From: Pokkaliibacter sp046614695
Lineage (GTDB): Bacteria > Pseudomonadota > Gammaproteobacteria > Pseudomonadales > Balneatricaceae
Assembly (NCBI RefSeq): GCF_046614695.1
Contig: NZ_JBKKHQ010000001.1
Coordinates: 62,001-126,000, forward strand
DNA length: 64,000 bases
Direction of reading: 5' to 3'
Shown here: positions 35,620-44,462 of the stretch, piece by piece
Layout of the letters: every line of letters begins with the position of its first letter
Position numbering within the stretch: position 1 is the stretch's first letter
Made by a program: the position numbers and the translations under genes
Notes under the pieces: generated by a model
What the model was told of the DNA's origin: nothing
Database searches by the model: none
Seen by the model: only the letters and a program-made list of their open reading frames with translations

Positions 35620-36345
35620 TCAATCGGCCGGAATCAGGCTAACGGGGATAAAACTCAATTCTTCGCCACGGCGATCGATATAAGGACGGTAGTCGTAACG
35701 GGCGCCAGGAAAGCCAATCATCTTCCAGCCCGCCATGTCGCGGTTGCCGCCGTAAATCGGGTCTGCCAGATAACCTTCACGGGCGTTCTGAAGCATCAGC
35801 TCAAAGAAAGCCTGAGCATTAACATCCTTACCGAGATCGAGCTTGCCAGCTTCCATCGCCATCAGCAGGGCGTCGATGCGATCAGCGCTCAGCTCATGGA
35901 AAGGCTTGCCTTCCACGGCCTTGGCATAAGCGCGCAGGGCATTAAGGCCGGACTTGTAGCGCTCTTTCGGCGTGGTCAGAAACTGCGGGGAACCCATCAG
36001 CGCTTCTTCATTTTCAGGGTGCAGGGGCTGCTCAAGGTAGAGCGCCTTGCCCGCGCCGTAATCACCGGCGAGCTGGTCATCGAGGAACTCCAGGCAACCG
36101 GCCTGACTGGCCGAGGGGCCAAGATCATCCGCAGGAATCAGGCGATCAAAAATGGCCGTCAGGGTCTGACGGTCAGTGTCATCGGTGAGGACTTGATAGC
36201 CACCAAAGCGGATCGGCTTTGGCATGTGGTCGGCACTTTGTGCGGTTCCATGGGGGAATCCGCTTATTTCCTTGGCGCTGACTGGAGCGATAGCAGCCGC
36301 TGTGGCTACCGTGCCCAGTGAGAGCAGGGCTTCTCGACGGTTCAT
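35620..36345 (-). CDS. Gluconate-2-dehydrogenase small subunit, Tat-exported (complex 1)
   Basis: A 241-residue subunit-3 family protein. A twin-arginine signal NRREALLSLG followed by TVATAAAIAPVSA carries the folded complex to the periplasm. LTAIFDRLIPADDLGPSASQAG and GNRDMAGWKMIGFPGARYDY are hallmarks of the family. AAGGAG lies 5 bases before the ATG at 36345, which is preferred over the ATG one codon upstream (36348) and a remote one at 36441. First gene of the three-gene operon; a LysR gene is divergent across 333 bases. Confidence 0.9.
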   Translation of the reverse strand: MNRREALLSLGTVATAAAIAPVSAKEISGFPHGTAQSADHMPKPIRFGGYQVLTDDTDRQTLTAIFDRLIPADDLGPSASQAGCLEFLDDQLAGDYGAGKALYLEQPLHPENEEALMGSPQFLTTPKERYKSGLNALRAYAKAVEGKPFHELSADRIDALLMAMEAGKLDLGKDVNAQAFFELMLQNAREGYLADPIYGGNRDMAGWKMIGFPGARYDYRPYIDRRGEELSFIPVSLIPAD

Positions 36346-36678
36346 CATGACTCCTTGTGACCGGGGTCTTATGCCCTGGTTCCAGGTTTTTGTGGCCAAT
36401 ACCCTTTCAAGAGACACAGCAAAATCCAACACGCTGCTCACGGTCAGCGAGCGAAGACTTTCCAGGCAGGAAGAGACTTGAAAGGGTCAGGCTATTTCGA
36501 TTCAGCAACTGTTTTTGCGTGCACAATTTCCGGTTTAACCAGCTCAAATTGCACAGGCAGACACAGTCGACTGCGTTGCGGAAAAAATTCATATAATTGT
36601 ATTGGCTGATAAATTATTAATCTAATATATGACTGGTATGTTATTGATATGCATTGTATATAGATCAGGTTTTGAATA
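36346..36678. promoter_or_regulatory. Divergent promoter region, dehydrogenase operon / LysR
   Basis: About 330 bases between the dehydrogenase operon and the LysR gene. The right third is very AT-rich with several TAAT/ATTA and ATAT stretches, as expected for a LysR-regulated divergent promoter. No single operator could be fixed by eye and no gene is supported. Confidence 0.5.
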
Positions 36679-37590
36679 ATGGAACTCAGACATATCCGCT
36701 ATTTTCTGGCCGTTGCAGAGGCAAAAAGCTTTACTCGGGCGGCTGAGCAGCTGCAAATGGCGCAACCTCCCTTAAGTTTGCAAATTAAGGATCTTGAAAA
36801 AGAAGTGGGCACCGCACTGTTCGAGCGCTTACCTCGCGGGGTTGAGCTGACGGAAGCAGGGCGGGCTTTCTTTGAAGAAGTGAAATGCCTGCCTTATTTT
36901 GCCAATCGCGGTATCGAGATGGCCCAGCGCGCAAGTAGGGGGGAAGCGGGCAAACTGCGACTTGGCGTCACAGGTACCGCTACCTTTAATAAGCTGGCCA
37001 GCGATGGCCTGCGGGTATTTCGAAAGCGCTATCCGGATGTATTACTGACGGTGGTGGAACAGGGTACGGAGCCACTGATGGAGTTGCTGGACAAAGGCGA
37101 GCTGGATGCGTTGATGGTCCGACCACTTGCCGAGCAGCTTAAAGGCTATAAAAGCTTTCATCTTGACCGTGAGCCTCTGCAGATTGCTCTCTCAAGGCAT
37201 CATCCTCTGGCGCAGTCAGGCGAGCCGATTCCACTCATCGCGCTGAAAGAGGAAGACTTCATCTTTACGCCCACAGCCAACTGTATTTATCAGGCCTCTG
37301 TTGAAGCCTGTCGGCGTGCGGGTTTTGAACCACGGCTCACACGCAGTGCCTCTCTGGTTGGCTCAACCTTGCTTATGGTGGCGGCACAACTGGGCTTTGC
37401 TTTGCTTCCCGCCTCAGTAGGCCTGATGAATCGGCACGAAATCGTCTTCAGAGATATCGACTCCGACATCAAACTCCCAACGGTTCCCTTCACCTTGATG
37501 CATTGTGATATTCAGCCCATCACTACGGTGAAGAATTTCCACGCCATTCTTGAAGAGCTGGCTAATGAACACGTGAGTGAAGTGGCCTGA
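36679..37590 (+). CDS. LysR-family regulator (HcaR/BenM-like)
   Basis: A 303-residue LysR protein beginning MELRHIRYFLAVAEAKSFTR, the form typical of the aromatic-catabolism LysR branch (HcaR, BenM, CatM); AAEQLQMAQPPLSLQIKDLE is the recognition region. It is divergent from the first gluconate-dehydrogenase-type operon and probably regulates it. The FMN reductase at 37633 follows after 42 bases and may be co-transcribed. Confidence 0.92.
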   Translation: MELRHIRYFLAVAEAKSFTRAAEQLQMAQPPLSLQIKDLEKEVGTALFERLPRGVELTEAGRAFFEEVKCLPYFANRGIEMAQRASRGEAGKLRLGVTGTATFNKLASDGLRVFRKRYPDVLLTVVEQGTEPLMELLDKGELDALMVRPLAEQLKGYKSFHLDREPLQIALSRHHPLAQSGEPIPLIALKEEDFIFTPTANCIYQASVEACRRAGFEPRLTRSASLVGSTLLMVAAQLGFALLPASVGLMNRHEIVFRDIDSDIKLPTVPFTLMHCDIQPITTVKNFHAILEELANEHVSEVA

Positions 37591-37632
37591 TACCACAGGC
37601 CTCAGAAACACGTTCTCAGCGCGAGGAAAAGC

Positions 37633-38298
37633 ATGAAAATCCTGGTCTTTTTAGGTTCGATTCGTCAGAGCCAGCCGCCAAAACCTGCACGTCTTGGCGC
37701 ACGCGTGGCCAGGGCCATGGCGGCGCATTTATCATCCGGGAACAGTGATGATGTTATTGAGATCATTGATCCTCTGGAGTATGACCTCGGTGAGGTGTTT
37801 AAGCCTTACTTTGCCTACGCGCCGAAGAACGCACCGCAAGCGCTGGCCACGCTGGCAGACAAAATCCGTCAGGCTGATGGTTATGTGATGGTTAGCCCGG
37901 AATACAACCACAGCATGAGCCCGGCGCTGGCGCACTTGCTCAATCATTTTGGCAGCTCACTCTATGGCTTTAAGCCAAGCCTGATCGTGACCTATTCTGC
38001 CGGTCAATGGGGTGGGGCGAGAGCGGCGGTAGGAATGCGCACTTTCCTGGGTGAGCTGGGCTGTCTTGCCGTTTCTGCCATGATTCATCTGCCCAAGGCG
38101 CAGGACGTCTTTGAGGAGGATGGCAGCTATGCTGACGGTGTCGATGGTAGCCGATGGGAGAGTTATTTTGCACGAGGCAGCGCCCAGCTTCGCTGGTGGG
38201 CAGAAGCCGCTAAAGCGCAGCGAAGTGCGGTAAACCCAGATGATGCCATTGGTCATTTCACTAAAACGCCTGAACAGCGTAATGCGCCGGGTTCCTAA
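37633..38298 (+). CDS. NADPH-dependent FMN reductase family protein
   Basis: A 221-residue flavodoxin-like reductase. LGSIRQSQPP is the FMN phosphate loop, and VSPEYNHSMSPALAHLLNHF the conserved flavin-contact segment. SAGQWGGARAAVGMRTFLGELG is typical of the chromate/quinone reductase group. Reduces FMN, quinones or metals using NADPH. It follows the LysR gene at 36679 in the same direction. Confidence 0.9.
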   Translation: MKILVFLGSIRQSQPPKPARLGARVARAMAAHLSSGNSDDVIEIIDPLEYDLGEVFKPYFAYAPKNAPQALATLADKIRQADGYVMVSPEYNHSMSPALAHLLNHFGSSLYGFKPSLIVTYSAGQWGGARAAVGMRTFLGELGCLAVSAMIHLPKAQDVFEEDGSYADGVDGSRWESYFARGSAQLRWWAEAAKAQRSAVNPDDAIGHFTKTPEQRNAPGS

Positions 38299-38415
38299 AA
38301 CGTAGGTTATAGTCGAGTTTATCTCTTCTATGACTTGCTTAGGGTCAGCTAACTTCAAATCCTGTTTTGGTAGATAAGCCCTGTTCTCCTTGGCAGTTTT
38401 GTCTGTTCTGACCAT
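38299..38415 (-). pseudogene. Possible truncated gene remnant
   Basis: On the minus strand an ATG at 38415 preceded by CGGAG (7-base spacing) opens about 38 codons of plausible protein (MVRTDKTAKENRAYLPKQ..., then LKLADPKQVIEEI). The frame then runs antisense into the FMN reductase, whose stop is at 38296-38298, so the sense part probably ends at about 38299. This looks like the 5' end of a lost gene. The family is not recognised. Confidence 0.35.
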
Positions 38416-38434
38416 AATTCGCTCCGATTTTTAA

Positions 38435-38455
38435 CGCGAAGCGCTGTGCTTCGCG
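38435..38455. other. Hairpin between remnant and secreted-protein gene
   Basis: CGCGAAGC (38435-38442) and GCTTCGCG (38448-38455) form a perfect 8-base stem around GCTGT. No T run follows on either strand, so it is more likely an mRNA leader structure or a protein site than a terminator. Confidence 0.5.
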
Positions 38456-38473
38456 ACGACATGGAGCGTTGTC

Positions 38474-40768
38474 ATGAAAACCGCCGTTCTTGCAGTCACT
38501 GCTTCCTCTCTGGCGAAACCTCTTCTGAAGCCCAGCCTTCTGGCGCTGGCGATGATGCCCGTCATGGCTTTTGGCTGCGCCGATGGCTGTGGCGGTGTTT
38601 ACGAGATTGATCTCACCAGCGCGATGTTCGACTGCGAGGCCGGGCAGATGCCTTTTCTCAGCCCCGCCAATGACACCCGAATTAACCTCGCGTTATTGCT
38701 CGCCGATAAAAAACGTTTTGATCTGAATGGGCTGATCACACGCAACGCCGATTCAATGACCCCGTCGTCCGCCAGTATTCCGTTCTCGACCTACTCGATA
38801 ACGCAGGAGGTTCAGAACGATGAACGCACTGCCACGGCTACAGCCAAGAGCAACGTAGAGGCGCAGCAAGGCTCCATTCATGACCAGTTGCTGGCGCTTG
38901 GCCTGAATGATGAATCCCTTGCCAGATTTGCGGATGCCTACACGCATTATGATGATCCGGCACGCTGCGTCAGTAACACGGTGGCCAGTGTTGATGCCTT
39001 CTCGCGAGTGGTGCTGGCTGAGCCTGATCTCAGTGATGCCGATCGTACCGGACTGATTCAGCGCCGTTGGAATCTGCTCGAAAATTGCCGCGTTGGTGCC
39101 GAGATGACCGGCCCGGTCAACGTGCAGGGGCTTTCAGGCAAGGCGGCGCTGGAGACGTATCTGGATGCCATTACAGCGTTTTATGGCAATGAGCAGGCGC
39201 TCTGGACACTGGATGCGACCTTTGATGAGTTGGCAAAATCGACTAATGCCTGGGTGGCGGAAGCGTCCCGTTACATGCAGGGGCGGGTTGCGCTGAATCG
39301 GGCACAGGTACATGCCGTTGGCGATTATGGCTTCTTCGATGTGACAAAGGTCGATCAGGACGCGCTGAGTACCTCGAAAGACCGTTTTGAGGCTTATCTG
39401 GCTCAGTATCCTGAAGGTCGCTATGCCGAGTCAGCCAAAGGCCTGTTCCGCCGCATCACCTGGCAGCGTGGAGACAAGGCGGCACTGGCCAGGGAAAGCC
39501 ATGCGGCGCTGGATGCCACGACCAGCGATTCCCAAACCCTGAAGCTGCTCAATGAGATTGATAACAAACTCTGGGCTGAAGAAAGCGCGCTGTATCCGGG
39601 CGCTTCAGACTTTAATCTGGTGCAGGATCTTCGCTGGCTAAGAAGCTATAACTCCAGCGATACAGACAAGCTTGCCCCTCAGGAAATCAACTATCAGGCA
39701 TCGCAGAAGCTGCTAAGCGAGCAGGATGCCGCGTTTATCCGAACCGCACAGCGATACTACGTTGGCAAAGACTATCAAGCCGTGATCAGTACCGTTCCGG
39801 ACTTGCCCGCTGAAGGCCCCCTCGATGTGCGTGCCTTCAGTACCCAAATCCTCAAAGGTTTGTCACTGATGTCTCTGGGAAAATGGTCTGAGGCCGAGGC
39901 CCATTGGAACGCGCTGCACCTGATCACGACAGATGCACTGCAAAGTCAGGTGCTGCAAATTGCACAGGCCATGACCTATGAACGCAGCCATGAGCTGAAT
40001 AAAGTCTTCGCCGCAGATTCCTGGATCACTCACGACGTTGCTCGCCGCTTTTTGATTCGTAATATCGCCGATGAGGACACCCTGCTTGGGCTGGTAAAGG
40101 GTGGCGCGCTGAATGAAAAAGAGCGCAATACCGCCTATTACACCTTGCTGTATAAGGAGCTGACGCGGGGGCGTTATAAAGACTTCCTGCGTGACAGCAC
40201 CCTGCTGGATTTAACCGCCAACCATGAGCAGGCGCAGCGTTTTAAGCGCTACTGGCAATCGGGGTATGACGCGACGATGAAGGTGGATGACCTTGATCTT
40301 GGCGATGCGACTCAGTACCCCGGCGTGTTCCTGTGGGAAGGCCAGACAGTGAAGGGCGCTTATCAGTGCGAAAGTCTGGCGGATAACGTCAAACGGCTGA
40401 TCAACAACAGTAACGATACCCGTGGCCTGAATTGTCTGGGTGAGTTTTATTTGCGTAATGGTATCAGCGAACGCGTGCCTTATGAGTACCGTCCTGCCCC
40501 GACCGCGCTGGGTGGGACTGAAGACCAGTTTGGTGATAAGCCGACCCCGCGTCTCGACCTGTATCTCAAAGTGATCGACTACCCGCGAGCATCCGATAAT
40601 GACCGTGGCTATGCCTTGTACCGTGCGGTGCGCTGCTTTGCCACCAGTGGTTATAACAGTTGCAGTCAGGCGGAAATTCCTCAGTCCCAGCGTAAAGCCT
40701 GGTTTACCCGGTTGAAGAAAGATTATGGCTCAACGCCGTGGGCGAAAGCTCTGAAGTACTACTGGTAA
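38474..40768 (+). CDS. Large secreted protein with helical repeats, unknown function
   Basis: A 764-residue exported protein. Residues 13-35 (SLAKPLLKPSLLALAMMPVMAFGC) form a signal peptide; the cysteine at 35 might be lipidated, but the preceding AFG is a poor lipobox. The body is rich in Ala/Leu helices with tyrosine and tryptophan repeats of TPR/YfiO style (for example ALSTSKDRFEAYLAQYPEGRY, RYAESAKGLFRRITWQR). The same protein type is recalled beside DUF3142 proteins in other gammaproteobacteria. The next gene, starting 5 bases after its stop, is such a protein, so they probably act together in the envelope. Confidence 0.72.
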   Translation: MKTAVLAVTASSLAKPLLKPSLLALAMMPVMAFGCADGCGGVYEIDLTSAMFDCEAGQMPFLSPANDTRINLALLLADKKRFDLNGLITRNADSMTPSSASIPFSTYSITQEVQNDERTATATAKSNVEAQQGSIHDQLLALGLNDESLARFADAYTHYDDPARCVSNTVASVDAFSRVVLAEPDLSDADRTGLIQRRWNLLENCRVGAEMTGPVNVQGLSGKAALETYLDAITAFYGNEQALWTLDATFDELAKSTNAWVAEASRYMQGRVALNRAQVHAVGDYGFFDVTKVDQDALSTSKDRFEAYLAQYPEGRYAESAKGLFRRITWQRGDKAALARESHAALDATTSDSQTLKLLNEIDNKLWAEESALYPGASDFNLVQDLRWLRSYNSSDTDKLAPQEINYQASQKLLSEQDAAFIRTAQRYYVGKDYQAVISTVPDLPAEGPLDVRAFSTQILKGLSLMSLGKWSEAEAHWNALHLITTDALQSQVLQIAQAMTYERSHELNKVFAADSWITHDVARRFLIRNIADEDTLLGLVKGGALNEKERNTAYYTLLYKELTRGRYKDFLRDSTLLDLTANHEQAQRFKRYWQSGYDATMKVDDLDLGDATQYPGVFLWEGQTVKGAYQCESLADNVKRLINNSNDTRGLNCLGEFYLRNGISERVPYEYRPAPTALGGTEDQFGDKPTPRLDLYLKVIDYPRASDNDRGYALYRAVRCFATSGYNSCSQAEIPQSQRKAWFTRLKKDYGSTPWAKALKYYW

Positions 40769-40773
40769 CCGTC

Positions 40774-41535
40774 ATGGCATCTTTCTGTCTCTTCCGATTA
40801 CGCCGTTGGCCTGTTAACGCCATTCAGAGGGTGGCGTTGCTGGTCATAAGTCTGCTGATGGCGGCTCAGGTTCAGGCCCGCGTTAACGCCGAGAATTATC
40901 AGCAGTTCTGGTTATGGGCCGCGGTTAAGCCGCAGCCCGTATTGAACAAGGCCAGTACGCTTTATGTGCTGCAGGGGCAGATTGATGCCGCGAAGGGTGG
41001 CGCGGTATTAGTGCCGCAGGGCCCAACGGTGATGGGGCCAGTCAGGGCAAAAAACGTCTGGCTTGCTTATCGTGTTCATAGCCTTAAGTGGAATCACGCG
41101 GTGCTGGCGAGTGTGCTGGCGCAGCTGTCCCGCTGGCAGCAGGTGAGCACCACACCCGTTGGCATTCAGCTGGATTTTGATGCCCGGACTTATCAGCTTG
41201 AACAGTACGCCCAGTTTCTGACCCACCTGCGAAAGCAACTGCCTGCTCAGTACAAGCTCAGTATTACCGGGCTGCTGGACTGGACGAAAACCGGCGATGT
41301 CAAAGCACTGAATAACCTTCAGGGAACGCTGGATGAGCTGGTGGTGCAAACTTACCGGGGGACGCATTCCGTGCCGAACTACGCTGAGTATCTGCAGAGC
41401 CTTCACTCCCTCGCCATTCCATTCAAAGTGGGCCTGGTGCAGGGCGGTGAGTGGGACGCCGCGTGGCAACAGCGCCTTGCGAGCTCTGATTTTTACCGTG
41501 GTGAAGTGATCTTTCTGGTGAACCCGGCACGCTAG
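40774..41535 (+). CDS. DUF3142 family exported protein
   Basis: A 253-residue protein with a signal-like helix (RVALLVISLLMAAQVQA, about res. 18-34) and a DUF3142 domain: NAENYQQFWLWAAVKPQPVL, GIQLDFDARTYQLEQYAQFL (an acidic strand-end as in TIM-barrel hydrolases), KLSITGLLDWTKTGD and ELVVQTYRGTHSVPNYAEYL. Start at 40774 follows the previous stop by 5 bases with no clear ribosome site, suggesting reinitiation. The in-frame GTG at 40738 overlaps the upstream gene and is less likely. The enzymatic role is unproven. Confidence 0.82.
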   Translation: MASFCLFRLRRWPVNAIQRVALLVISLLMAAQVQARVNAENYQQFWLWAAVKPQPVLNKASTLYVLQGQIDAAKGGAVLVPQGPTVMGPVRAKNVWLAYRVHSLKWNHAVLASVLAQLSRWQQVSTTPVGIQLDFDARTYQLEQYAQFLTHLRKQLPAQYKLSITGLLDWTKTGDVKALNNLQGTLDELVVQTYRGTHSVPNYAEYLQSLHSLAIPFKVGLVQGGEWDAAWQQRLASSDFYRGEVIFLVNPAR

Positions 41536-41651
41536 AGCGGTGCGCATGCGCTTTACGCATCCCGCACTGTTACCCGATAGCCGCCGGTCAAAGCTGCCAT
41601 CCGCAGTGCGGTGATGCACCTGCCTTAAACCTCACACGCTCGCGCCCATCA

Positions 41652-42035
41652 TTACGCCAGAGCCGCCTCGGCTTCGCGCTTGCTATCGAAGGCGTCACGC
41701 GCCGCTTCCACGGCATCCAGATTCTCCTGTGTCCAGGCATACAGCGCCTTAAAGGGCGTCTGCAGTGACCGGCCCAGGGTGGTGATTTCGTACTGCACAG
41801 CGACGGGCGAGGTCGGTAAGACTTCACGACTGATCAGGCCATTACGCTCCAGACGGCGTAAACACTGGGTGAGGGCTTTCTGGGTGATACCTTCCAGCAT
41901 CCGTTTGATGGCGTTAAAGCGCATCGGCCCATCGTTCAGTGCCGTGAGTACCATCATCGACCATTTATCGGCGATCTGATCAAACAGCAGACGGCTGGGG
42001 CAATTCACATGAAAGCAGTTTATCTCGGTCGACAT
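41652..42035 (-). CDS. HxlR-family transcriptional regulator
   Basis: A 127-residue winged-helix regulator of the HxlR/MarR-like group: IADKWSMMVLTALNDGPMRF, AIKRMLEGITQKALTQCLRR and ERNGLISREVLPTSPVAVQY are characteristic. A cysteine at res. 7 and another at 12 near the N-terminus (INCFHVNC) resemble redox- or electrophile-sensing HxlR proteins such as QorR and YodB. It is divergent from the old yellow enzyme at 42131, the classical arrangement for control of a quinone or enone reductase. Confidence 0.92.
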   Translation of the reverse strand: MSTEINCFHVNCPSRLLFDQIADKWSMMVLTALNDGPMRFNAIKRMLEGITQKALTQCLRRLERNGLISREVLPTSPVAVQYEITTLGRSLQTPFKALYAWTQENLDAVEAARDAFDSKREAEAALA

Positions 42036-42130
42036 GGTTTACTCCGGTATACCTGGGCGAAACAAAGTGCGTAATTGACGCTAGGTTTACGGAGTATACC
42101 ATCAGCATCTCAACTTTGAGGGAGCCTGTG

Positions 42131-43252
42131 ATGAGCAACCACGCCAACCACGTTTTATTCGAACCCTTCCGTCTGAAGTCCCTGTCATTGCCTAACCGCA
42201 TCGTGATGGCGCCGATGACGCGTTCCATGACTGATGGCGGCATTCCAACGGCGCAAAACACCGGCTACTACCAGCGCCGTGCTGAAGGGCAGGTCGGTCT
42301 GATTCTGTCGGAAGGCACGGTGATTGACCGCCCGGCATCACGTAATGATCCGGCGATTCCTTTCTTTCACGGTGAGCAGGCGCTGGCTGGCTGGAAGAAC
42401 ATCATCGATGCGGTCCATCAGGCCGGTGGCAAAATGGGCCCGCAGCTGTGGCATACCGGCGCGGTCAAAAGCTTCCTGACCGAGTGGGAACCTGACGCCC
42501 CTGTGGAAAGCCCATCGGCACTGGATGCTCCGGGCGTGGAACGTGGCAAGGCCATGAGTGACAGCGATATTGCCGACACCATCGCCGCCTTCGCCAACGC
42601 CGCAGGAGAGGCCAAGCGTTTGGGGTATGACACCATCGAACTGCACGGTGCTCACGGCTACCTGATCGACCAGTTTTTCTGGCAGGGCACCAACCTGCGT
42701 ACTGACCGCTTTGGCGGAAAAACCATCGGCGAGCGCTCACGTTTTGCCGCAGAAACCATCGCTGCGGTGCGTAAAGAAGTCGGTGAAGACTTCCCCATCA
42801 TTATCCGTTTAAGCCAATGGAAGCAGCAGGATTTCACCGCACGTCTGGCAGAAACGCCGAAATTGATGGCGCAATGGCTGACACCGCTGGTCGAGGCAGG
42901 CGCGGACATTCTGCACTGCTCACAGCGCCGTTTCTGGGAACCTGAATTCCCTGAACTGGATGGCGACAAGGGCCTTAACTTTGCCGGCTGGGCTAAGAAA
43001 CTGACCGGCGCGGCAACAATCAGCGTGGGTTCGGTTGGTTTAAGCGGCGACTTTATGGGCGCCTTTACCGGCGAAGGCTCCGCCTCCTCGGGGCTGGATC
43101 AGCTGCTTGAGCGCATGGAACGCGGCGAGTTTGATCTGATCGCCGTCGGCCGTGCGCTGCTAACGGACCCGAACTGGGTGGCGAAGGTCAAGGCCGGTGA
43201 TATGGATGCACTGAAAGGCTACGACCCGGCATCACTGTCAACGCTGGCCTGA
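42131..43252 (+). CDS. Old yellow enzyme family alkene reductase (NemA-like)
   Basis: A 373-residue FMN enzyme of the OYE family. NRIVMAPMTRSMTDGGIPT opens the barrel; GPQLWHTGAVK holds the substrate-binding His; TIELHGAHGYLIDQFFW and TDRFGG are the conserved FMN and active-site segments; LIAVGRALLTDPNW is the C-terminal phosphate-binding strand. GGGAG precedes the ATG at 42131, preferred over the in-frame TTG at 42116. It reduces activated alkenes, nitro compounds or quinones with NAD(P)H and is probably repressed by the divergent HxlR protein. A terminator follows at 43292-43316. Confidence 0.93.
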   Translation: MSNHANHVLFEPFRLKSLSLPNRIVMAPMTRSMTDGGIPTAQNTGYYQRRAEGQVGLILSEGTVIDRPASRNDPAIPFFHGEQALAGWKNIIDAVHQAGGKMGPQLWHTGAVKSFLTEWEPDAPVESPSALDAPGVERGKAMSDSDIADTIAAFANAAGEAKRLGYDTIELHGAHGYLIDQFFWQGTNLRTDRFGGKTIGERSRFAAETIAAVRKEVGEDFPIIIRLSQWKQQDFTARLAETPKLMAQWLTPLVEAGADILHCSQRRFWEPEFPELDGDKGLNFAGWAKKLTGAATISVGSVGLSGDFMGAFTGEGSASSGLDQLLERMERGEFDLIAVGRALLTDPNWVAKVKAGDMDALKGYDPASLSTLA

Positions 43253-43291
43253 GCTATCGCGCTTTAGGCCAGGGGTAACGCAGTAAGATGA

Positions 43292-43316
43292 AAAAGCGGC
43301 AGGTGATGCCGCTTTT
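43292..43316 (+). terminator. Rho-independent terminator
   Basis: AAAAGCGGCA (43292-43301) pairs with TGCCGCTTTT (43307-43316) around GGTGA; an ATTG follows. Ends the alkene reductase transcript. Confidence 0.88.
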
Positions 43317-43722
43317 ATTGTTGGCGGTGGAGTCTTATTTAAGTGAGCTGGGTAACTCACAAGACTTTTCTGAAATGACTTGAGCGTTTTGCCTGAATGC
43401 AGATCCTGTGGATTGTGATACTGACTGGGGTTATCTCTTACTTGTTGGCGCATCATGGCTGATCCCTGTGTGGTTGCTGCTTCTGCCTCTTGTCTGGGCG
43501 GGGATCAGGCTAATCACCAGGCCATGGTAAGAGATGAGCAACCAATGTTTATTTAAAAAGCACGACAAAGCAGGATAGTTCAGATAGTCGAATAAGATCG
43601 ACTTGAGGCTAGAGAATGGTTGTGTTCCATCCTCAGTGCTATATCCTTGAGGTTCTTGGCTGGTAACCAGCTTTCTTTGTCATTGTTCCTTGATGGCAGC
43701 TTCACGCTCACTGGGACAAATC
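43317..43722. other. Region without confident gene, includes an interrupted ORF
   Basis: About 400 bases. On the plus strand a frame from GTG 43327 to TAA 43528-43530 (67 codons) is broken by one TGA at codon 19. The part after the stop is strongly hydrophobic (LLLVGASWLIPVWLLLPLVW) and ends in a basic tail, like a small membrane protein. It may be a decayed gene; nothing else stands out. Confidence 0.3.
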
Positions 43723-44412
43723 ATGACGCCTCTTCGTCTGAGTTACCGAACTATCGAGTTTGGTGACATCGATATTCACGTTTGCACACTTCGCGATACT
43801 CAGGAATTCTTCGACCCCGACGGTAAGGCAGAAAAACTGGGTATTTCCTCGGCCAGCTGGCCACTGTTTGGTGTGATCTGGCCCTCCAGCATGGTGCTGG
43901 CTCATCACATGGCAACCTATGACATCGCCAATAAACGCATTCTGGAAGTGGGGTGCGGCATGGCCCTTTCAAGTTTGCTGCTCAAGAAGCTGAATGCCGA
44001 TATCACAGCGACGGATCATCATCCTGAAGTCGAAACTTTTCTGGAGCGTAACTCACTGCTGAACGAGGGGGAGAGTATTGCTTTTGAGCGGATTGACTGG
44101 GCGGAGAAGCAAAACAAACTGGGACGCTTTGATCTTATTATTGGCAGCGATCTGCTGTATGAAGATGCGCATGTCGAACTGCTGTCCGGCTTTATTCGTG
44201 ACCACGCCAACCCGACCTGCGAAGTGATACTGGTTGATCCGGGGCGTGGCCGTAAGACCCTGCTCAGTAAGCAATTGCTCCTGCAAGGTTTTGATTCCGT
44301 ACACAGCAAACCGGCACACACGGATTATCTGACCGAGGACTTTCAAGGCTACATTCTTACCTTCAAGCGCGAAGCCGTAAAGGTGCGAACCATAAACGAG
44401 CCGACGCTTTAG
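43723..44412 (+). CDS. SAM-dependent methyltransferase, METTL21/MTF16-like
   Basis: A 229-residue class I methyltransferase. ILEVGCGMALSSLLLKKL is motif I binding SAM; TATDHHPEV is motif II; FDLIIGSDLLYEDAHVELL is the post-II/acidic motif characteristic of the protein-lysine methyltransferase group 16. WPSSMVLAHHM precedes motif I as in that family. The ATG at 43723 has GGGA upstream; an earlier TTG/ATG pair at 43690-43693 is possible. Protein target unknown. A terminator follows at 44416-44442. Confidence 0.85.
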   Translation: MTPLRLSYRTIEFGDIDIHVCTLRDTQEFFDPDGKAEKLGISSASWPLFGVIWPSSMVLAHHMATYDIANKRILEVGCGMALSSLLLKKLNADITATDHHPEVETFLERNSLLNEGESIAFERIDWAEKQNKLGRFDLIIGSDLLYEDAHVELLSGFIRDHANPTCEVILVDPGRGRKTLLSKQLLLQGFDSVHSKPAHTDYLTEDFQGYILTFKREAVKVRTINEPTL

Positions 44413-44415
44413 AAT

Positions 44416-44442
44416 AAAAGCGGCCCTGCGATGGCCGCTTTT
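44416..44442. terminator. Rho-independent terminator, bidirectional
   Basis: AAAAGCGGCC (44416-44425) and GGCCGCTTTT (44433-44442) around CTGCGAT, followed by TTATT. It separates the methyltransferase gene from the converging LysR gene ending at 44463. Confidence 0.9.
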
Positions 44443-44462
44443 TTATTACCACCAAATTGCTT

